From Roseimaritima ulvae (lineage in GTDB: Bacteria; Planctomycetota; Planctomycetia; Pirellulales; Pirellulaceae), in assembly GCF_008065135.1 (NCBI RefSeq), contig NZ_CP042914.1:1178001-1242000 (forward strand): 64,000 nt of DNA, in the 5' to 3' direction. Both the position numbers and the translations under genes were made by a program. Under the pieces are notes generated by a model. The model worked only from the letters and a program-made list of their open reading frames with translations, was not told where the DNA came from and ran no database searches. Of this stretch, positions 9,046-17,568 are shown one piece after another. Numbering within the stretch: position 1 is the stretch's first letter; the number at the start of each line of letters is the position of its first letter.

Positions 9046-10473
9046 TTACATCGGAAACAAAGTCGCTCCGAGGATGGTAAAAAACAAGGCCACCACGCCC
9101 ATGGCGGTCATCATCGGCGTGACCGTTCGCAACCCTTCCCCTTCGGTCATACCGCTCATTTTGCAGATCACCCAGAAGCCGCTGTCGGTCATCCACGAGA
9201 TCGGTTTGCTGCCGGCCCCGATCGCCAATGCCAAGTAGACCGGATGGAAGGGCAGCGTGTCGCCGGCGGCCAAGTCCTGCAGCAGCCCGGCCGCGGTGAT
9301 CATGGCGACCGTCGCCGAGCCCTGGATGGTTCGGATCGCGGCGGTGACCAGAAAGGCGATCACCAGCACCGAGACGCCCGAGCCGCCTTGCACCAATTGG
9401 CCGATGACCGTGGCGATGCCGGCTTGCCGTAGCATGGCCCCAAAAGCGCCACCCGCGGCGGTGATCAAAATAATGGTGCCGCCACCGGCCAATGCTCTCT
9501 GCACCGCGCGATTGCGTTTGGCTCGCGAATCAGGATCGCTCCGCGACATCGCACTCAGTAGCAGCAGCGCCGCGACGGCGGAAATTCCCAAAGCCACATT
9601 TTTGTCGCTGATAAATTCCACCAGCGGATGTTTGCCGACCAGCATCCGGTAGGCGGTGCCGATCCCGATCAACAGCACCGGCAGCACGATCGGTAGCAGC
9701 GACCACAGCAGCGGCGGTCGCGGCGAATCCTCGGCCGAATCCCCGTTTTCGGCCTGGCCAGCGTTGCCGTCGGTTTCCACCAGTGGCCGCAGCGGAACGG
9801 TCACCAGCCGATTGATCAGCCGCGCGATTGCCAGCGAGACCACGCTGCTGCAGGCGCAGACGGCTAGGCCCGTCAGCATCAAGGTAGCCACGTCGATCTG
9901 TAGGGTGTCGGCGACTTGCAGCGGTCCCGGCGTCGGCGGGATCAGCGAATGCGCCAATGAGCCGCCGGCCAGGATCGCCAGAATAAACAACACATAGTCC
10001 CCGCCCAGTTTCCGTCGCAGCGTGCGGGCTAGCGGAACCATCAGGTAGAACACGGTGTCGAAGAACACCGGGATGCCCAGCAGGAAAGAGCTGCACATCA
10101 GGGCTTCGGGCGCCCGTCGCGGACCGACCACCGCCAACGCACGGTCGATGATCGTTTGCGCGGCGCCGCTTTCCAGCAGGCACACGCCGATGATGCTGGC
10201 CATGGCAATCAAAATGCCGACATTGCCAGCGGTGGAACCAAACGCGGACGCCAACCGGCTGGCGGGTCCACTGGCGACAAAAGCCTCCGCCGCGCGAGGC
10301 GTCCACTTTTCGGCTTCGATCTGTTGTTGGGCGAACTGTTGTAAATCGTATTGCGGGGTCATCGCGGCGACCAGCAAGCCGGCGCCTAACAACGCCAGCA
10401 GCGCGTGCAAACGTAACCACAACACGGCGACCAGCACCACGGCTATGGCCACGCCCACTTGAATCCAAATCAT
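9046..10473 (-). CDS. GntP-family gluconate/organic acid permease
   Basis: 475 residues, strongly hydrophobic with 12 or more predicted membrane spans. Typical GntP-family stretches are present: GILIAMASIIGVCLLESGAA, FLLGIPVFFDTVFYLMVPLA, the loop SLIPPTPGPLQVAD (family signature HSLIPPTPGP), and near the end GAGSKPISWMTDSGFWVICK. It catalyses proton-coupled uptake of gluconate or a related hydroxy acid across the inner membrane; the exact substrate cannot be told. A central cytoplasmic loop (about 225-250) is acidic. The start codon overlaps the radC-like stop by four bases (10470-10473), an unexpected partnership. Confidence 0.88.
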   Translation of the reverse strand: MIWIQVGVAIAVVLVAVLWLRLHALLALLGAGLLVAAMTPQYDLQQFAQQQIEAEKWTPRAAEAFVASGPASRLASAFGSTAGNVGILIAMASIIGVCLLESGAAQTIIDRALAVVGPRRAPEALMCSSFLLGIPVFFDTVFYLMVPLARTLRRKLGGDYVLFILAILAGGSLAHSLIPPTPGPLQVADTLQIDVATLMLTGLAVCACSSVVSLAIARLINRLVTVPLRPLVETDGNAGQAENGDSAEDSPRPPLLWSLLPIVLPVLLIGIGTAYRMLVGKHPLVEFISDKNVALGISAVAALLLLSAMSRSDPDSRAKRNRAVQRALAGGGTIILITAAGGAFGAMLRQAGIATVIGQLVQGGSGVSVLVIAFLVTAAIRTIQGSATVAMITAAGLLQDLAAGDTLPFHPVYLALAIGAGSKPISWMTDSGFWVICKMSGMTEGEGLRTVTPMMTAMGVVALFFTILGATLFPM

Positions 10474-11426
10474 GAAACCTCTCGGATGCTTAAACTCTGT
10501 TCGCTGGCCACGATGATGTGATCCAGCACGGTGATTCCGATCAACACCCCGGCATCGGTTAACCGTTCGGTCACCTGATGGTCTTCGCGACTGGGCGTGG
10601 GGTCGCCCGAGGGATGGTTATGCACCAATAGCACGGCGGAGGCCGCGTCACGAATCGCCGGGCGAAAGACTTCGCGGGGATGGACCAAACTGGCATCCAA
10701 AGTGCCGACGGTGATGCGATGGGTGCGGATCGGTTTGTGTTTGGTGTCTAGGGTGACGATGTGAAATTCTTCCTGAGTCGCGTCGTTGGCGAGGTAGCGA
10801 AATTGGTCGCTACAGTACGCGACGGCGGATGAGGTGCTGGTAATTCTAGCAGGCTCGCGGTCCTGATTGGCTTTGGCTTCGGCCAGGGCGACCCGGCGTC
10901 CCAATTCCACGCCGGCCATGATCTGGCAGTAGTTGGCGGCCGTCACGGCGCGGGTGATGTCGTGCAATTCTAATTTGGTTTGATCGCGAAGTTGTTCCAG
11001 ACGGCGGTCGAAACGATTGGCCAGCTTGCGGCCTCCGGTGACAGCGGATTCGCCCCGCACGCCAACGCGGATCAGGATCGCCAACAACTCGGCCGTCCGC
11101 AACGCGGCCGCTCCCTCGCGGAGCAAGCGTTCGCGCGGCCGGTCTTCACTGGGCATCTCTCGAACCTGATCGCCGTGAATCAGTTGATCGATCCAGGTGG
11201 TCGGTTGAAACGTCGACTTGGTAATCGCCCAGCGGAAGCGGGGACCTCGCGGGGCGACTTGTTTCTCCAACACTCCGGTCTGCACCAGTTGGGTCAGCGT
11301 TTGCGTCACGTATCGCGGCTGCGACTCACGACAATGTTGCTTGGCTTCCTGTCCCGAGAATTCATCCAGTTGCAACAACGCATCCAAAACCTGCATCAAC
11401 CGCAGGCGTCGCTTTTGAGAACTCAT
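10470..11426 (-). CDS. RadC-family JAMM protein with N-terminal winged helix
   Basis: About 318 residues. The first 65 look like a winged helix-turn-helix (VLDALLQLDEFSGQEAK, YVTQTLTQLVQTGVLEK). Next is the RadC N-terminal helical region (MPSEDRPRERLLREGAAAL, AELLAILIRVG), then the JAMM domain with the metal motif HNHPSGDPTPSREDH (HxH-x7-S-x2-D) and the family signature EFHIVTLDTKHK. RadC proteins are metal-dependent hydrolase-fold proteins of uncertain role; the old DNA repair name is not well supported. ATG at 11426 is preferred; a TTG at 11444 would add six residues. The gene is coupled to the downstream permease. Confidence 0.85.
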   Translation of the reverse strand: MSSQKRRLRLMQVLDALLQLDEFSGQEAKQHCRESQPRYVTQTLTQLVQTGVLEKQVAPRGPRFRWAITKSTFQPTTWIDQLIHGDQVREMPSEDRPRERLLREGAAALRTAELLAILIRVGVRGESAVTGGRKLANRFDRRLEQLRDQTKLELHDITRAVTAANYCQIMAGVELGRRVALAEAKANQDREPARITSTSSAVAYCSDQFRYLANDATQEEFHIVTLDTKHKPIRTHRITVGTLDASLVHPREVFRPAIRDAASAVLLVHNHPSGDPTPSREDHQVTERLTDAGVLIGITVLDHIIVASEQSLSIREVS

Positions 11427-11502
11427 CTGCCCACCCGAGTACAAAAGAGAAGTCGTGGCCGAACGCGGGCGGCTCGCCCAAGTCGGCCCGCTGGAGGGGA
11501 CA

Positions 11503-11532
11503 GCGTACCACGCTCTGGCGAGCGTCGCTACG
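11503..11532. repeat. Half family A repeat overlapping a stop codon
   Basis: ACCACGCTCTGGCGAGCGTC followed by GCTACGG is a single arm of the family A element. The TAG stop of the beta-helix gene (11528-11530 on the minus strand) lies inside it. Confidence 0.7.
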
Positions 11533-12472
11533 GTTGGGGTTGGCCGATCACGCGGCCGCCGTCGCGGTCGATCGCCGGGGCGGTGGTGGCGTCGGCGGTG
11601 ACGTTTTGCAGCGTCAATTGACTGCGGCCTTCGGTCCGCAGTTGGGCCACGCCGTTGCCTTTCGATGCGCTGGCTTCCAAACGAACTCGGCTGGCCCCGC
11701 CCACGCTGACGCCGCTGCGGCCGTTTTCGATCGTGGTCACATTCTTCAACCGGACTTCACTGGCGCGGTCGTGAGCGTTGATGCCATCAAGACGGAAGCC
11801 ACGCACGGTCAGGTTTTCGATGACCACATGCTGGACGTCGTACAGCGTGATCCCGGTGGTTTGGACGGTGACCTGCAACGGGTAATCGCGAGGGCCGCGA
11901 TCGACGGCGGTGCAGAGATAAAACTGTCCGTTCTGGCGGGTCCACTGCAGGGGTTTCAGATCGGCCAGTTGCACCGGACCGTTGGCTGCACGCACCTGCT
12001 GTAGCGGTTGCTCGGCCAACAGCAGCAAGCCGGCGCCCGGAGGCGTGCGGAGGTATTCCCACAGTCCCGGCACCCGCGGGTGTGGGCGCCAGCCGATGGG
12101 ATTGGCCGGTTCACTGCCGTCCAGGGTGGCGCCGTTGCCGACGATCGTGAAGGGTTCGGTGGCGGTGCCGCTGTGATCGAATCCGTGCAGGCTGATGCAT
12201 TCACGGTAGGGCTGGTCGGTTTTGGTCAGCACGATGCGGTCGCCGGGGCCGGCCGCCGCCAAGGCTCGGGTGATCGTGCGATAGGGGCCGAAGGTGGGGG
12301 GCGTGGTCAGCAGGCCGCGGTCGTTCTGGTAGTCGCTGCCGTTGACGTTGTCGACGACCAGGTCGGCCGCTTGTCCGCAGGTCGCCGTTAGAGCCGCATC
12401 GACCGTCGTGAGCGCGATTCCCAGGAACAGTCCCCAGCAGGCAACAACACAGGGTTTGGGTCGACAGCTCAT
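11528..12472 (-). CDS. Secreted right-handed beta-helix repeat protein
   Basis: 314 residues with an N-terminal signal peptide (hydrophobic 8-27, then ATCGQAAD). After DNVNGSDYQNDRG and YRTITRALAAAGPGDRIVL, the usual opening of pectate-lyase-like parallel beta-helix proteins, come short repeating strands (HVVIENLTVRGFRLDGINAH, ASEVRLKNVTTIENGRSGVS, ASRVRLEASASKGNG, RSQLTLQNVTADATTAPAI). No catalytic residues of a polysaccharide lyase can be recognised, and the helix is short compared with full-length enzymes, so it may be a carbohydrate-binding or structural protein. The stop codon and the last few codons lie next to or inside a family A repeat, so the C-terminus may be truncated. Confidence 0.75.
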   Translation of the reverse strand: MSCRPKPCVVACWGLFLGIALTTVDAALTATCGQAADLVVDNVNGSDYQNDRGLLTTPPTFGPYRTITRALAAAGPGDRIVLTKTDQPYRECISLHGFDHSGTATEPFTIVGNGATLDGSEPANPIGWRPHPRVPGLWEYLRTPPGAGLLLLAEQPLQQVRAANGPVQLADLKPLQWTRQNGQFYLCTAVDRGPRDYPLQVTVQTTGITLYDVQHVVIENLTVRGFRLDGINAHDRASEVRLKNVTTIENGRSGVSVGGASRVRLEASASKGNGVAQLRTEGRSQLTLQNVTADATTAPAIDRDGGRVIGQPQP

Positions 12473-12523
12473 AGGACGGTGGCTTTCGATGGCGGGGAAC
12501 GAGTGAGGAAGCGTGCAACCAGT

Positions 12524-12877
12524 CTAGTCAGTCGACGGGTCTCGCGGTTCGAGCGGGTACTTGTCCGCGTTTTTGATCATTTTGCGGCGCAGTTCCGTGC
12601 TCAGGTCCAACCCCACCGCGTCGGCCATGGCCAGCACGTAAGCCAGGCAATCGGCCACCTCGTCGGCGATCGCTTCGCGGTGCTGTGGGTCGGCCGCTCG
12701 CCGACGGGCTTCGTCCAGCGACAGCCACTGGAAATGTTCCATCAACTCGCCGGCCTCGATGGACAGCGACATCGCCAAATTTTTGGGATTATGGAAACTT
12801 TCCCAGTTCCGTTCGGCGACAAAGGTCCGCACCAATTGGCGGAGTTCGTCGACGGGGGTTTGCCGGTCGTCGGACAC
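12524..12877 (-). CDS. MazG-like nucleotide pyrophosphohydrolase
   Basis: 117 residues of the all-alpha NTP pyrophosphohydrolase superfamily, closest in pattern to the RS21-C6/dCTPase type. The metal-binding motif is IEAGELMEHFQW (E-x2-E/H) followed about 25 residues later by IADEVADCLAYVLAMAD (E-x2-D). NPKNLAMSLSIEAGEL is typical of the family. It hydrolyses (d)NTPs to monophosphates and pyrophosphate, a house-cleaning role in the cytoplasm. The GTG at 12877 directly follows the stop of the aminotransferase (12879-12881), which suggests translational coupling; a TTG at 12895 would overlap that gene. Confidence 0.85.
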   Translation of the reverse strand: MSDDRQTPVDELRQLVRTFVAERNWESFHNPKNLAMSLSIEAGELMEHFQWLSLDEARRRAADPQHREAIADEVADCLAYVLAMADAVGLDLSTELRRKMIKNADKYPLEPRDPSTD

Positions 12878-12878
12878 C

Positions 12879-14063
12879 TTACAGCACCGCCGCAATCGCG
12901 TCGCACAGTCGCGGCAGGTTGTCTTCGGTCATGCCGGCCACGTTGATGCGACCGCTGCCGACGATGTACACGCTGTGTTGGCTGCGCAGTTCGTCGACTT
13001 GCATCGGGTTCAGGCCACTGAACGAAAACATGCCGTTTTGGTTTAGCAGAAACTGGAAGTCGCGGTCTACGCCGGTCGCTCGCATGCGTTCGACAAACTG
13101 TTGCCGCATGGTCGCGATGCGTTGCCGCATTTGAGCCAGTTCGTCGTGCCACTGGCTGGTCAGTTCCGCATCGCCCAGCACGGTGGCCACGATGGCGGCG
13201 CCGTGACGGGGTGGGTTGCTGTAGTTGGCCCGCACCAGCCGTTTCAGCTGACTGAGCGAAGCGGTGGCCGCATCGGCTTCGGCGGCGACCAATGTCAACG
13301 CGCCCACGCGTTCGCTGTAGAGCCCAAAATTCTTCGAGAACGAGCTGCACACCAGGGCTTCGGGGCAGTGCCGCAGCACCGTATGCAGGCCGGCCGCGTC
13401 TTGCTGCAGTCCGTTGCCGAAGCCTTGGTAGGCAAAGTCGATGATCGGCAGCAGCTTGCGCTGCTGCAAAATGGCGCCGACCTGGTCCCACTGCTCGGCC
13501 GTGGGATCCACGCCCGTGGGGTTATGGCAGCAGGCGTGCAGCAGTACCGCGTCGCCGGCGGCCGGGCCATTGGTCAGGTCGGTGGCCAAGCCTTCGAAAT
13601 CCAGTCCCGTGCGATCGGCGTTCAGATAGCGATAGGTTTCCGTGGCCACGCCGGCGGACTGGAAGATGGCCGGGTGGTTGGCCCAGGTGGGGTTGGAAAT
13701 CCAAACCTTGGCACCGGCGAACTGCGAACCCACAAAGTCCGCGGCCACGCGAACGCCGCCGGTTCCCCCGGGGGTTTGCACCACCGCCAACCGCTCGGCG
13801 TCGATGGTATCGCCGAACAGCAACCCGGCGACGTGTTGGCGGTATTCGGGCAGTCCGTCGATGCCCAGATAAGATTTGGTCGGTTCGTTGTCCACGATCC
13901 GCTGTTCCGCCGCTTTGACGCACCGCAACACGGGCGTCTTCCCTTCAGCGTCTTTGTAGACCCCTACGCTGAGGTTGATTTTGTGCGGATTGGGGTCCTG
14001 TTGGAACGCTTCGCTGAGACCCAAAATGGCATCTGGCGGAGCCGTGGAAACCGTTTCAAACAT
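12879..14063 (-). CDS. Aromatic/aspartate aminotransferase (class I/II PLP)
   Basis: 394 residues covering the complete aspartate aminotransferase Ia fold. It opens with INLSVGVYKDAEGKTPVL, a signature of the AspC/TyrB subgroup. The PLP site has CCHNPTGVDPT (Asn/Pro/Thr-Gly), IDFAYQGFGNG (Asp/Tyr), and the Schiff-base lysine in SSFSKNFGLYSERVG. GRINVAGM near the end carries the carboxylate-binding Arg. It transfers amino groups between aspartate or aromatic amino acids and 2-oxoglutarate in the cytoplasm. ATG at 14063 gives the family's normal N-terminus; the longer open frame to 14561 is antisense to the next gene and is not coding. It is divergent from the GMC oxidoreductase. Confidence 0.92.
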   Translation of the reverse strand: MFETVSTAPPDAILGLSEAFQQDPNPHKINLSVGVYKDAEGKTPVLRCVKAAEQRIVDNEPTKSYLGIDGLPEYRQHVAGLLFGDTIDAERLAVVQTPGGTGGVRVAADFVGSQFAGAKVWISNPTWANHPAIFQSAGVATETYRYLNADRTGLDFEGLATDLTNGPAAGDAVLLHACCHNPTGVDPTAEQWDQVGAILQQRKLLPIIDFAYQGFGNGLQQDAAGLHTVLRHCPEALVCSSFSKNFGLYSERVGALTLVAAEADAATASLSQLKRLVRANYSNPPRHGAAIVATVLGDAELTSQWHDELAQMRQRIATMRQQFVERMRATGVDRDFQFLLNQNGMFSFSGLNPMQVDELRSQHSVYIVGSGRINVAGMTEDNLPRLCDAIAAVL

Positions 14064-14190
14064 GGGAGAGGGCTTTGTCCGAGTTCCTGGGATTGGGAAT
14101 CTGATACTGGTTTGGATATTGGGTTGGTACGAATCCAATGATTCTCCGCAAATCTTAATCGCGAACCGAAGCACTGGCGAGGCGGGCCAA

Positions 14191-14196
14191 AAGGAG
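14191..14196 (+). promoter_or_regulatory. Ribosome binding site that decides a TTG start
   Basis: AAGGAG eight bases before TTG at 14205. This strong site supports TTG as the initiation codon of the GMC oxidoreductase. Confidence 0.8.
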
Positions 14197-14204
14197 TCAT
14201 CGAA

Positions 14205-15716
14205 TTGAATCCCACGGACTTTATCGTCGTCGGCGCGGGCTCGGCGGGCTGTGTGGTGGCTCGCGGGTTGGCCGAGCGGGGCTTTCACGTGCGATTGCTG
14301 GAGGCCGGACCGCCGGCGGCGAACCCGGCCAGCGATCGCCCGGCTTATTATCCGCGTCTGTTCGGCTCCGCCCTCGATTGGGGGTTCCACAGCCAGCGGC
14401 AAGTTGCCCTGGCCGGCCGCCGTCTGCCTCAGCCCCGCGGCCGTGGGCCCGGCGGCAGTACTTTGCTGAACGCGATGATCTGGATGCCGCCCACGGCGGC
14501 GGATCGCGAGGCTCTGGCAACTGCGGGCGGCGCGGCGTGGCAGCCCGCAGTGTTTGACCAAGCCGTGCAGGCGATCGAAGCCTGGGTGCGTCCCGAAAAC
14601 CCGCGCTGGCTGGGCGAGGGCAGTCGGCAGTTTTTAACGCTCGCCGACACGGCGTTGGAGGCTTTTCCGCACCGCCGTATGAACCAGCTGGGACGCCGCC
14701 GCACGGCCGCCGATGTGTTGGCGGAGTCGCCGGCGGCGAGTCGCGTCTGCCGCCAGGTGGCCCTGGTCGATCGGCTGGAGATCCAAGCCCAGCGAGTCGT
14801 CGGCGTACGACTGCACGACGCCGCAGCGGGGACTCAGGGGACTAAATGGCTCACGGCCAAACGCGGCGTGATCCTGGCGGCCGGGACGTTTCAGTCGCCC
14901 GCGATCCTGATGCGCAGCGGCATCGGGCCGGCGGCGGAACTGCGGCGATGCGGCATCGAGGTGCGGCGAGATGTGGCGGCCGTGGGCGCTGGCTTGACCG
15001 ATCATCTGGTGATGCCGGTGGTGTATTCGACGCCTGCCCTGGTGCCCTTTCGGTTGCCCCGTGCGCTCCGCGATGTGGCGCGTTGGCAGACCATGGGCAG
15101 CGGGCCGCTGACGTCCAATCTGGCCGAGGTCGGCGGCTTTGCGTCTGTGACGGTCGCTTCCCGCGACACGCCGGCGACCGTGCAGTTCCACGTCACACCG
15201 ACGGACTATCTGCGCTATCCGGCTGATGGTTCCACCGCCGCGATGACGCTGGCCGTTACCGATTCCCAACCTCGATCGCGCGGTCGCGTGGGGATCGACA
15301 GCTCCGATGCCGCCGCGCCGCCGCGGATCGACCCCGGCTACCTAACCGACGACAGCGACCTGGACGTCTTGGTCGCCGGCGTACGGTTGGCGCGCTCGCT
15401 GGCCGCTCGGTTGCCGGCGGTAAGTGGCGGCGGTCAAGAAACCCTGCCCGGTCGTCGTCGCGACGAGGACCAAGGAATCGCCAAAGCGGTGCGGCGTTTC
15501 GCGCAGACGCTGTATCATCCGGTGGGCACCTGTGCGCTGGGACAAGCGACGCAGAGTGTGGTGGATCCCGAACTGCGGTTGCGGGGCGTGGAGGGCTGTT
15601 GGGTCGTGGATGCCTCGGTTCTGCCGATGCTGCCGATCGCCAACCCCAATGCCACGGTGATGGCGCTGGCGTACCATTTCAGCCGTGGCTGGCCGCTGGA
15701 AAACGCTTCTTCATAA
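14205..15716 (+). CDS. GMC-family oxidoreductase (choline dehydrogenase-like)
   Basis: 503 residues of the glucose-methanol-choline flavoprotein family. FAD motif FIVVGAGSAGCVVARGLAE (6-24) with the GxGxxG core, then LLEAGP, the GMC signature region GRGPGGSTLLNAMIWM (about 83-98), and the second signature LAAGTFQSPAILMRSGIGPA (about 226-245). The C-terminus has YHPVGTCALGQ with the catalytic His and PIANPNATVMALA. It oxidises an alcohol group of an unknown substrate with FAD. It follows the divergent promoter region after the aminotransferase. With the aldehyde dehydrogenase at 18500 it could form an alcohol-to-acid route like choline to betaine, but four kilobases and two signalling genes lie between them. 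Confidence 0.9.
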   Translation: MNPTDFIVVGAGSAGCVVARGLAERGFHVRLLEAGPPAANPASDRPAYYPRLFGSALDWGFHSQRQVALAGRRLPQPRGRGPGGSTLLNAMIWMPPTAADREALATAGGAAWQPAVFDQAVQAIEAWVRPENPRWLGEGSRQFLTLADTALEAFPHRRMNQLGRRRTAADVLAESPAASRVCRQVALVDRLEIQAQRVVGVRLHDAAAGTQGTKWLTAKRGVILAAGTFQSPAILMRSGIGPAAELRRCGIEVRRDVAAVGAGLTDHLVMPVVYSTPALVPFRLPRALRDVARWQTMGSGPLTSNLAEVGGFASVTVASRDTPATVQFHVTPTDYLRYPADGSTAAMTLAVTDSQPRSRGRVGIDSSDAAAPPRIDPGYLTDDSDLDVLVAGVRLARSLAARLPAVSGGGQETLPGRRRDEDQGIAKAVRRFAQTLYHPVGTCALGQATQSVVDPELRLRGVEGCWVVDASVLPMLPIANPNATVMALAYHFSRGWPLENASS

Positions 15717-15965
15717 AAACTTCACGGGCGTGGTGGCGCCTTGATTTGTCAAGCCAAAACGCGACGTTTTCGCGTGCGCGGGGAGATTTCGCCGGGGGGC
15801 ACAGAAAATTCCGCTGTTGGGTAACGAGCTCTGCCACCTAAACTACCGACGTTTGTCGCCCATCGTTGCCAATGTGGGTGCAGCTGCCGACGTTGGGTGG
15901 TGGGAGTTCACGCCGCTGCCCTGAATGGTTTTACGAGTCCTCATTGCCCATGCTTCCGATCCGCC
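15717..15965. other. Intergenic region before the kinase, no gene seen
   Basis: 249 bases between the oxidoreductase and the kinase. No repeat family of the window and no convincing RNA gene were seen. Presumably it holds the promoter of the kinase/FHA pair. Confidence 0.4.
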
Positions 15966-17528
15966 ATGACCGATAACACATCGTTGGCATCGAATCGCTT
16001 GAAGTTAAGCGACTCGACCAAGAAATTCGTGGCCCGCACGTTGAAGAGCGACCTGATTGAATTGTCCGAAATGAAGCAGGTCGTCGGTTCGCTGCTGGCG
16101 CAAAAGTGCGAGATCGATTCCAAGGCTATCGTTAAGACGGCCGTCGGCGCGGGGCATCTAACGCGTTGGCAAGGCAAGCAATTGTTGGCCGGTCATTTCG
16201 ACGGCTTCTTCTTGGGCAATTATAAATTGCTCAAGCCGCTGGGGGCCGGCGGGATGGGCGTGGTGTACTTGGCTGAACACAACATCATGCAGCGGCGGAT
16301 GGCTCTGAAAATCCTGCCTGTCGCCGCCATGAAAGACAAGACCCGTGTGGCGCGGTTCCAAGCCGAAGCGCGGGCCGCGGCCCAGTTGGATCATCCCAAC
16401 ATCGTACGGGCCTACGATTTCAGCGAAGCCGGTGGCAAAGCCTTTATCGTGATGGAGTTTGTCGACGGTATGGATCTGCACCATGTGGTGGCCCGCGACG
16501 GCGTGATGTCGTTTCGCGCCGCGGTGGAGGTTCTGCTGCAAGCCGCCGATGGTTTGGCGCACGCCCACAGCCGCGGCATCATCCACCGCGACATCAAACC
16601 GTCGAACCTGATGCTCCGGCAGGATGGCGTGCTGAAGATCAGCGACATGGGGTTAGCCCGCATCGGCTATCAGTCCGACGGCAACCTCACCTCCGAAGGC
16701 GGCGGCGTGATGGGCACCTCGGACTTTCTGTCGCCCGAGCAGGCGCTCGATAGCCACGGCGTCGATGGCCGCGCCGACATCTATGCGTTGGGCTGCACGC
16801 TGTACTATTTGTTGACCAAACAACCGCCTTATCCCAGCGAGAACCTGGCATCGCGGATTGCCAAACATCAAACCGCACCGCCGGCCGATATCCGCGATCA
16901 GCGACCGGATTGTCCCGCCGCCCTTGCCCAGCTGGCCATGCGGATGATGGCCAAACAGCCTGCCGATCGAGTGCCGACCTGCAACGATCTGATCACCGCC
17001 CTGCGGCGACTGGTGACGCAAGGAATCCTGGGCGGCGATGCCGGGCTCAGCACGCTGTTGACCAGTCAGGACACGGCCGTCGAGGACACCAGTTTGCAAG
17101 CCACCAGCGTGTCGGTCGGCGATGCAGCCATCTCGCAGGCTGTGGCGGGGACGGTTTCCAGCGGGGCGGTGGCGGCCGCCAATCCGCTGGACCTGTTTGA
17201 TTTGTCCAGTTTGCCGGAGCCGAATTGCCGCTCGTTCGTGACCTTGGGGCCCGCATCGTCGGCCGATGGCACGACGCCCTATCGCCCGCCTCCGTCGGCT
17301 TTTAATTCCTCGGCCCCCAGCGGCGCAGGCAGTCAAAGCGGTCTGCCGACACGCACTGCCAATCAATCCGTGTTGGTGGGCGTGGGCTTGACCTTGGCGG
17401 TCATCGCGGCCTTGGTGTCCGGCACGGCCACCATCGTCGGGGCCACGCGTGAAGAGCCCAAGCAGACCCCCAAGATCAAGGTCTCTGAAGACCGGGAAGG
17501 CCGTGATGTCATCTTTATTGGCCAATAA
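15966..17528 (+). CDS. Ser/Thr protein kinase with C-terminal membrane anchor
   Basis: 520 residues. A helical N-terminal extension (1-85) precedes a Hanks-type kinase domain. The glycine loop is LGAGGMGVVY (92-101), the ATP-binding lysine is in MALKIL (Lys115), the catalytic loop is HRDIKPSN (207-214), and the metal motif is DMG (227-229) instead of the usual DFG. The activation segment ends in SPEQ rather than APE, as is common in planctomycetes. A Ser/Ala/Pro-rich linker leads to one membrane span near residue 460 (VLVGVGLTLAVIAALVSGTA). The N-terminal region is shared by planctomycete kinases and probably regulatory. ATG at 15966 is chosen because upstream codons lack family-like sequence. 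An FHA protein follows 40 bases downstream, a likely phospho-dependent partner. Confidence 0.88.
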   Translation: MTDNTSLASNRLKLSDSTKKFVARTLKSDLIELSEMKQVVGSLLAQKCEIDSKAIVKTAVGAGHLTRWQGKQLLAGHFDGFFLGNYKLLKPLGAGGMGVVYLAEHNIMQRRMALKILPVAAMKDKTRVARFQAEARAAAQLDHPNIVRAYDFSEAGGKAFIVMEFVDGMDLHHVVARDGVMSFRAAVEVLLQAADGLAHAHSRGIIHRDIKPSNLMLRQDGVLKISDMGLARIGYQSDGNLTSEGGGVMGTSDFLSPEQALDSHGVDGRADIYALGCTLYYLLTKQPPYPSENLASRIAKHQTAPPADIRDQRPDCPAALAQLAMRMMAKQPADRVPTCNDLITALRRLVTQGILGGDAGLSTLLTSQDTAVEDTSLQATSVSVGDAAISQAVAGTVSSGAVAAANPLDLFDLSSLPEPNCRSFVTLGPASSADGTTPYRPPPSAFNSSAPSGAGSQSGLPTRTANQSVLVGVGLTLAVIAALVSGTATIVGATREEPKQTPKIKVSEDREGRDVIFIGQ

Positions 17529-17553
17529 TACCAACAGCGGAACACGAACCAGC

Positions 17554-17560
17554 GGAAAGG
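17554..17560 (+). promoter_or_regulatory. Ribosome binding site for the FHA gene
   Basis: GGAAAGG eight bases before ATG 17569. It fixes the start downstream of the kinase stop instead of the longer open frame from 17449. Confidence 0.7.
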
Positions 17561-17568
17561 TACCCTCG

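Noticed and set aside
13101-14141. 346-residue frame antisense to the aminotransferase
   Set aside because: It mirrors a clear aspartate aminotransferase and shows no domain.
14064-14561. Longer N-terminus for the aminotransferase
   Set aside because: It would overlap the divergent GMC oxidoreductase and has no family-like sequence.
15806-15851. tRNA-like piece (gagctctgccacc) before the kinase
   Set aside because: It resembles a D-arm and nearby bases only. No acceptor stem, anticodon arm or T arm could be paired around it.
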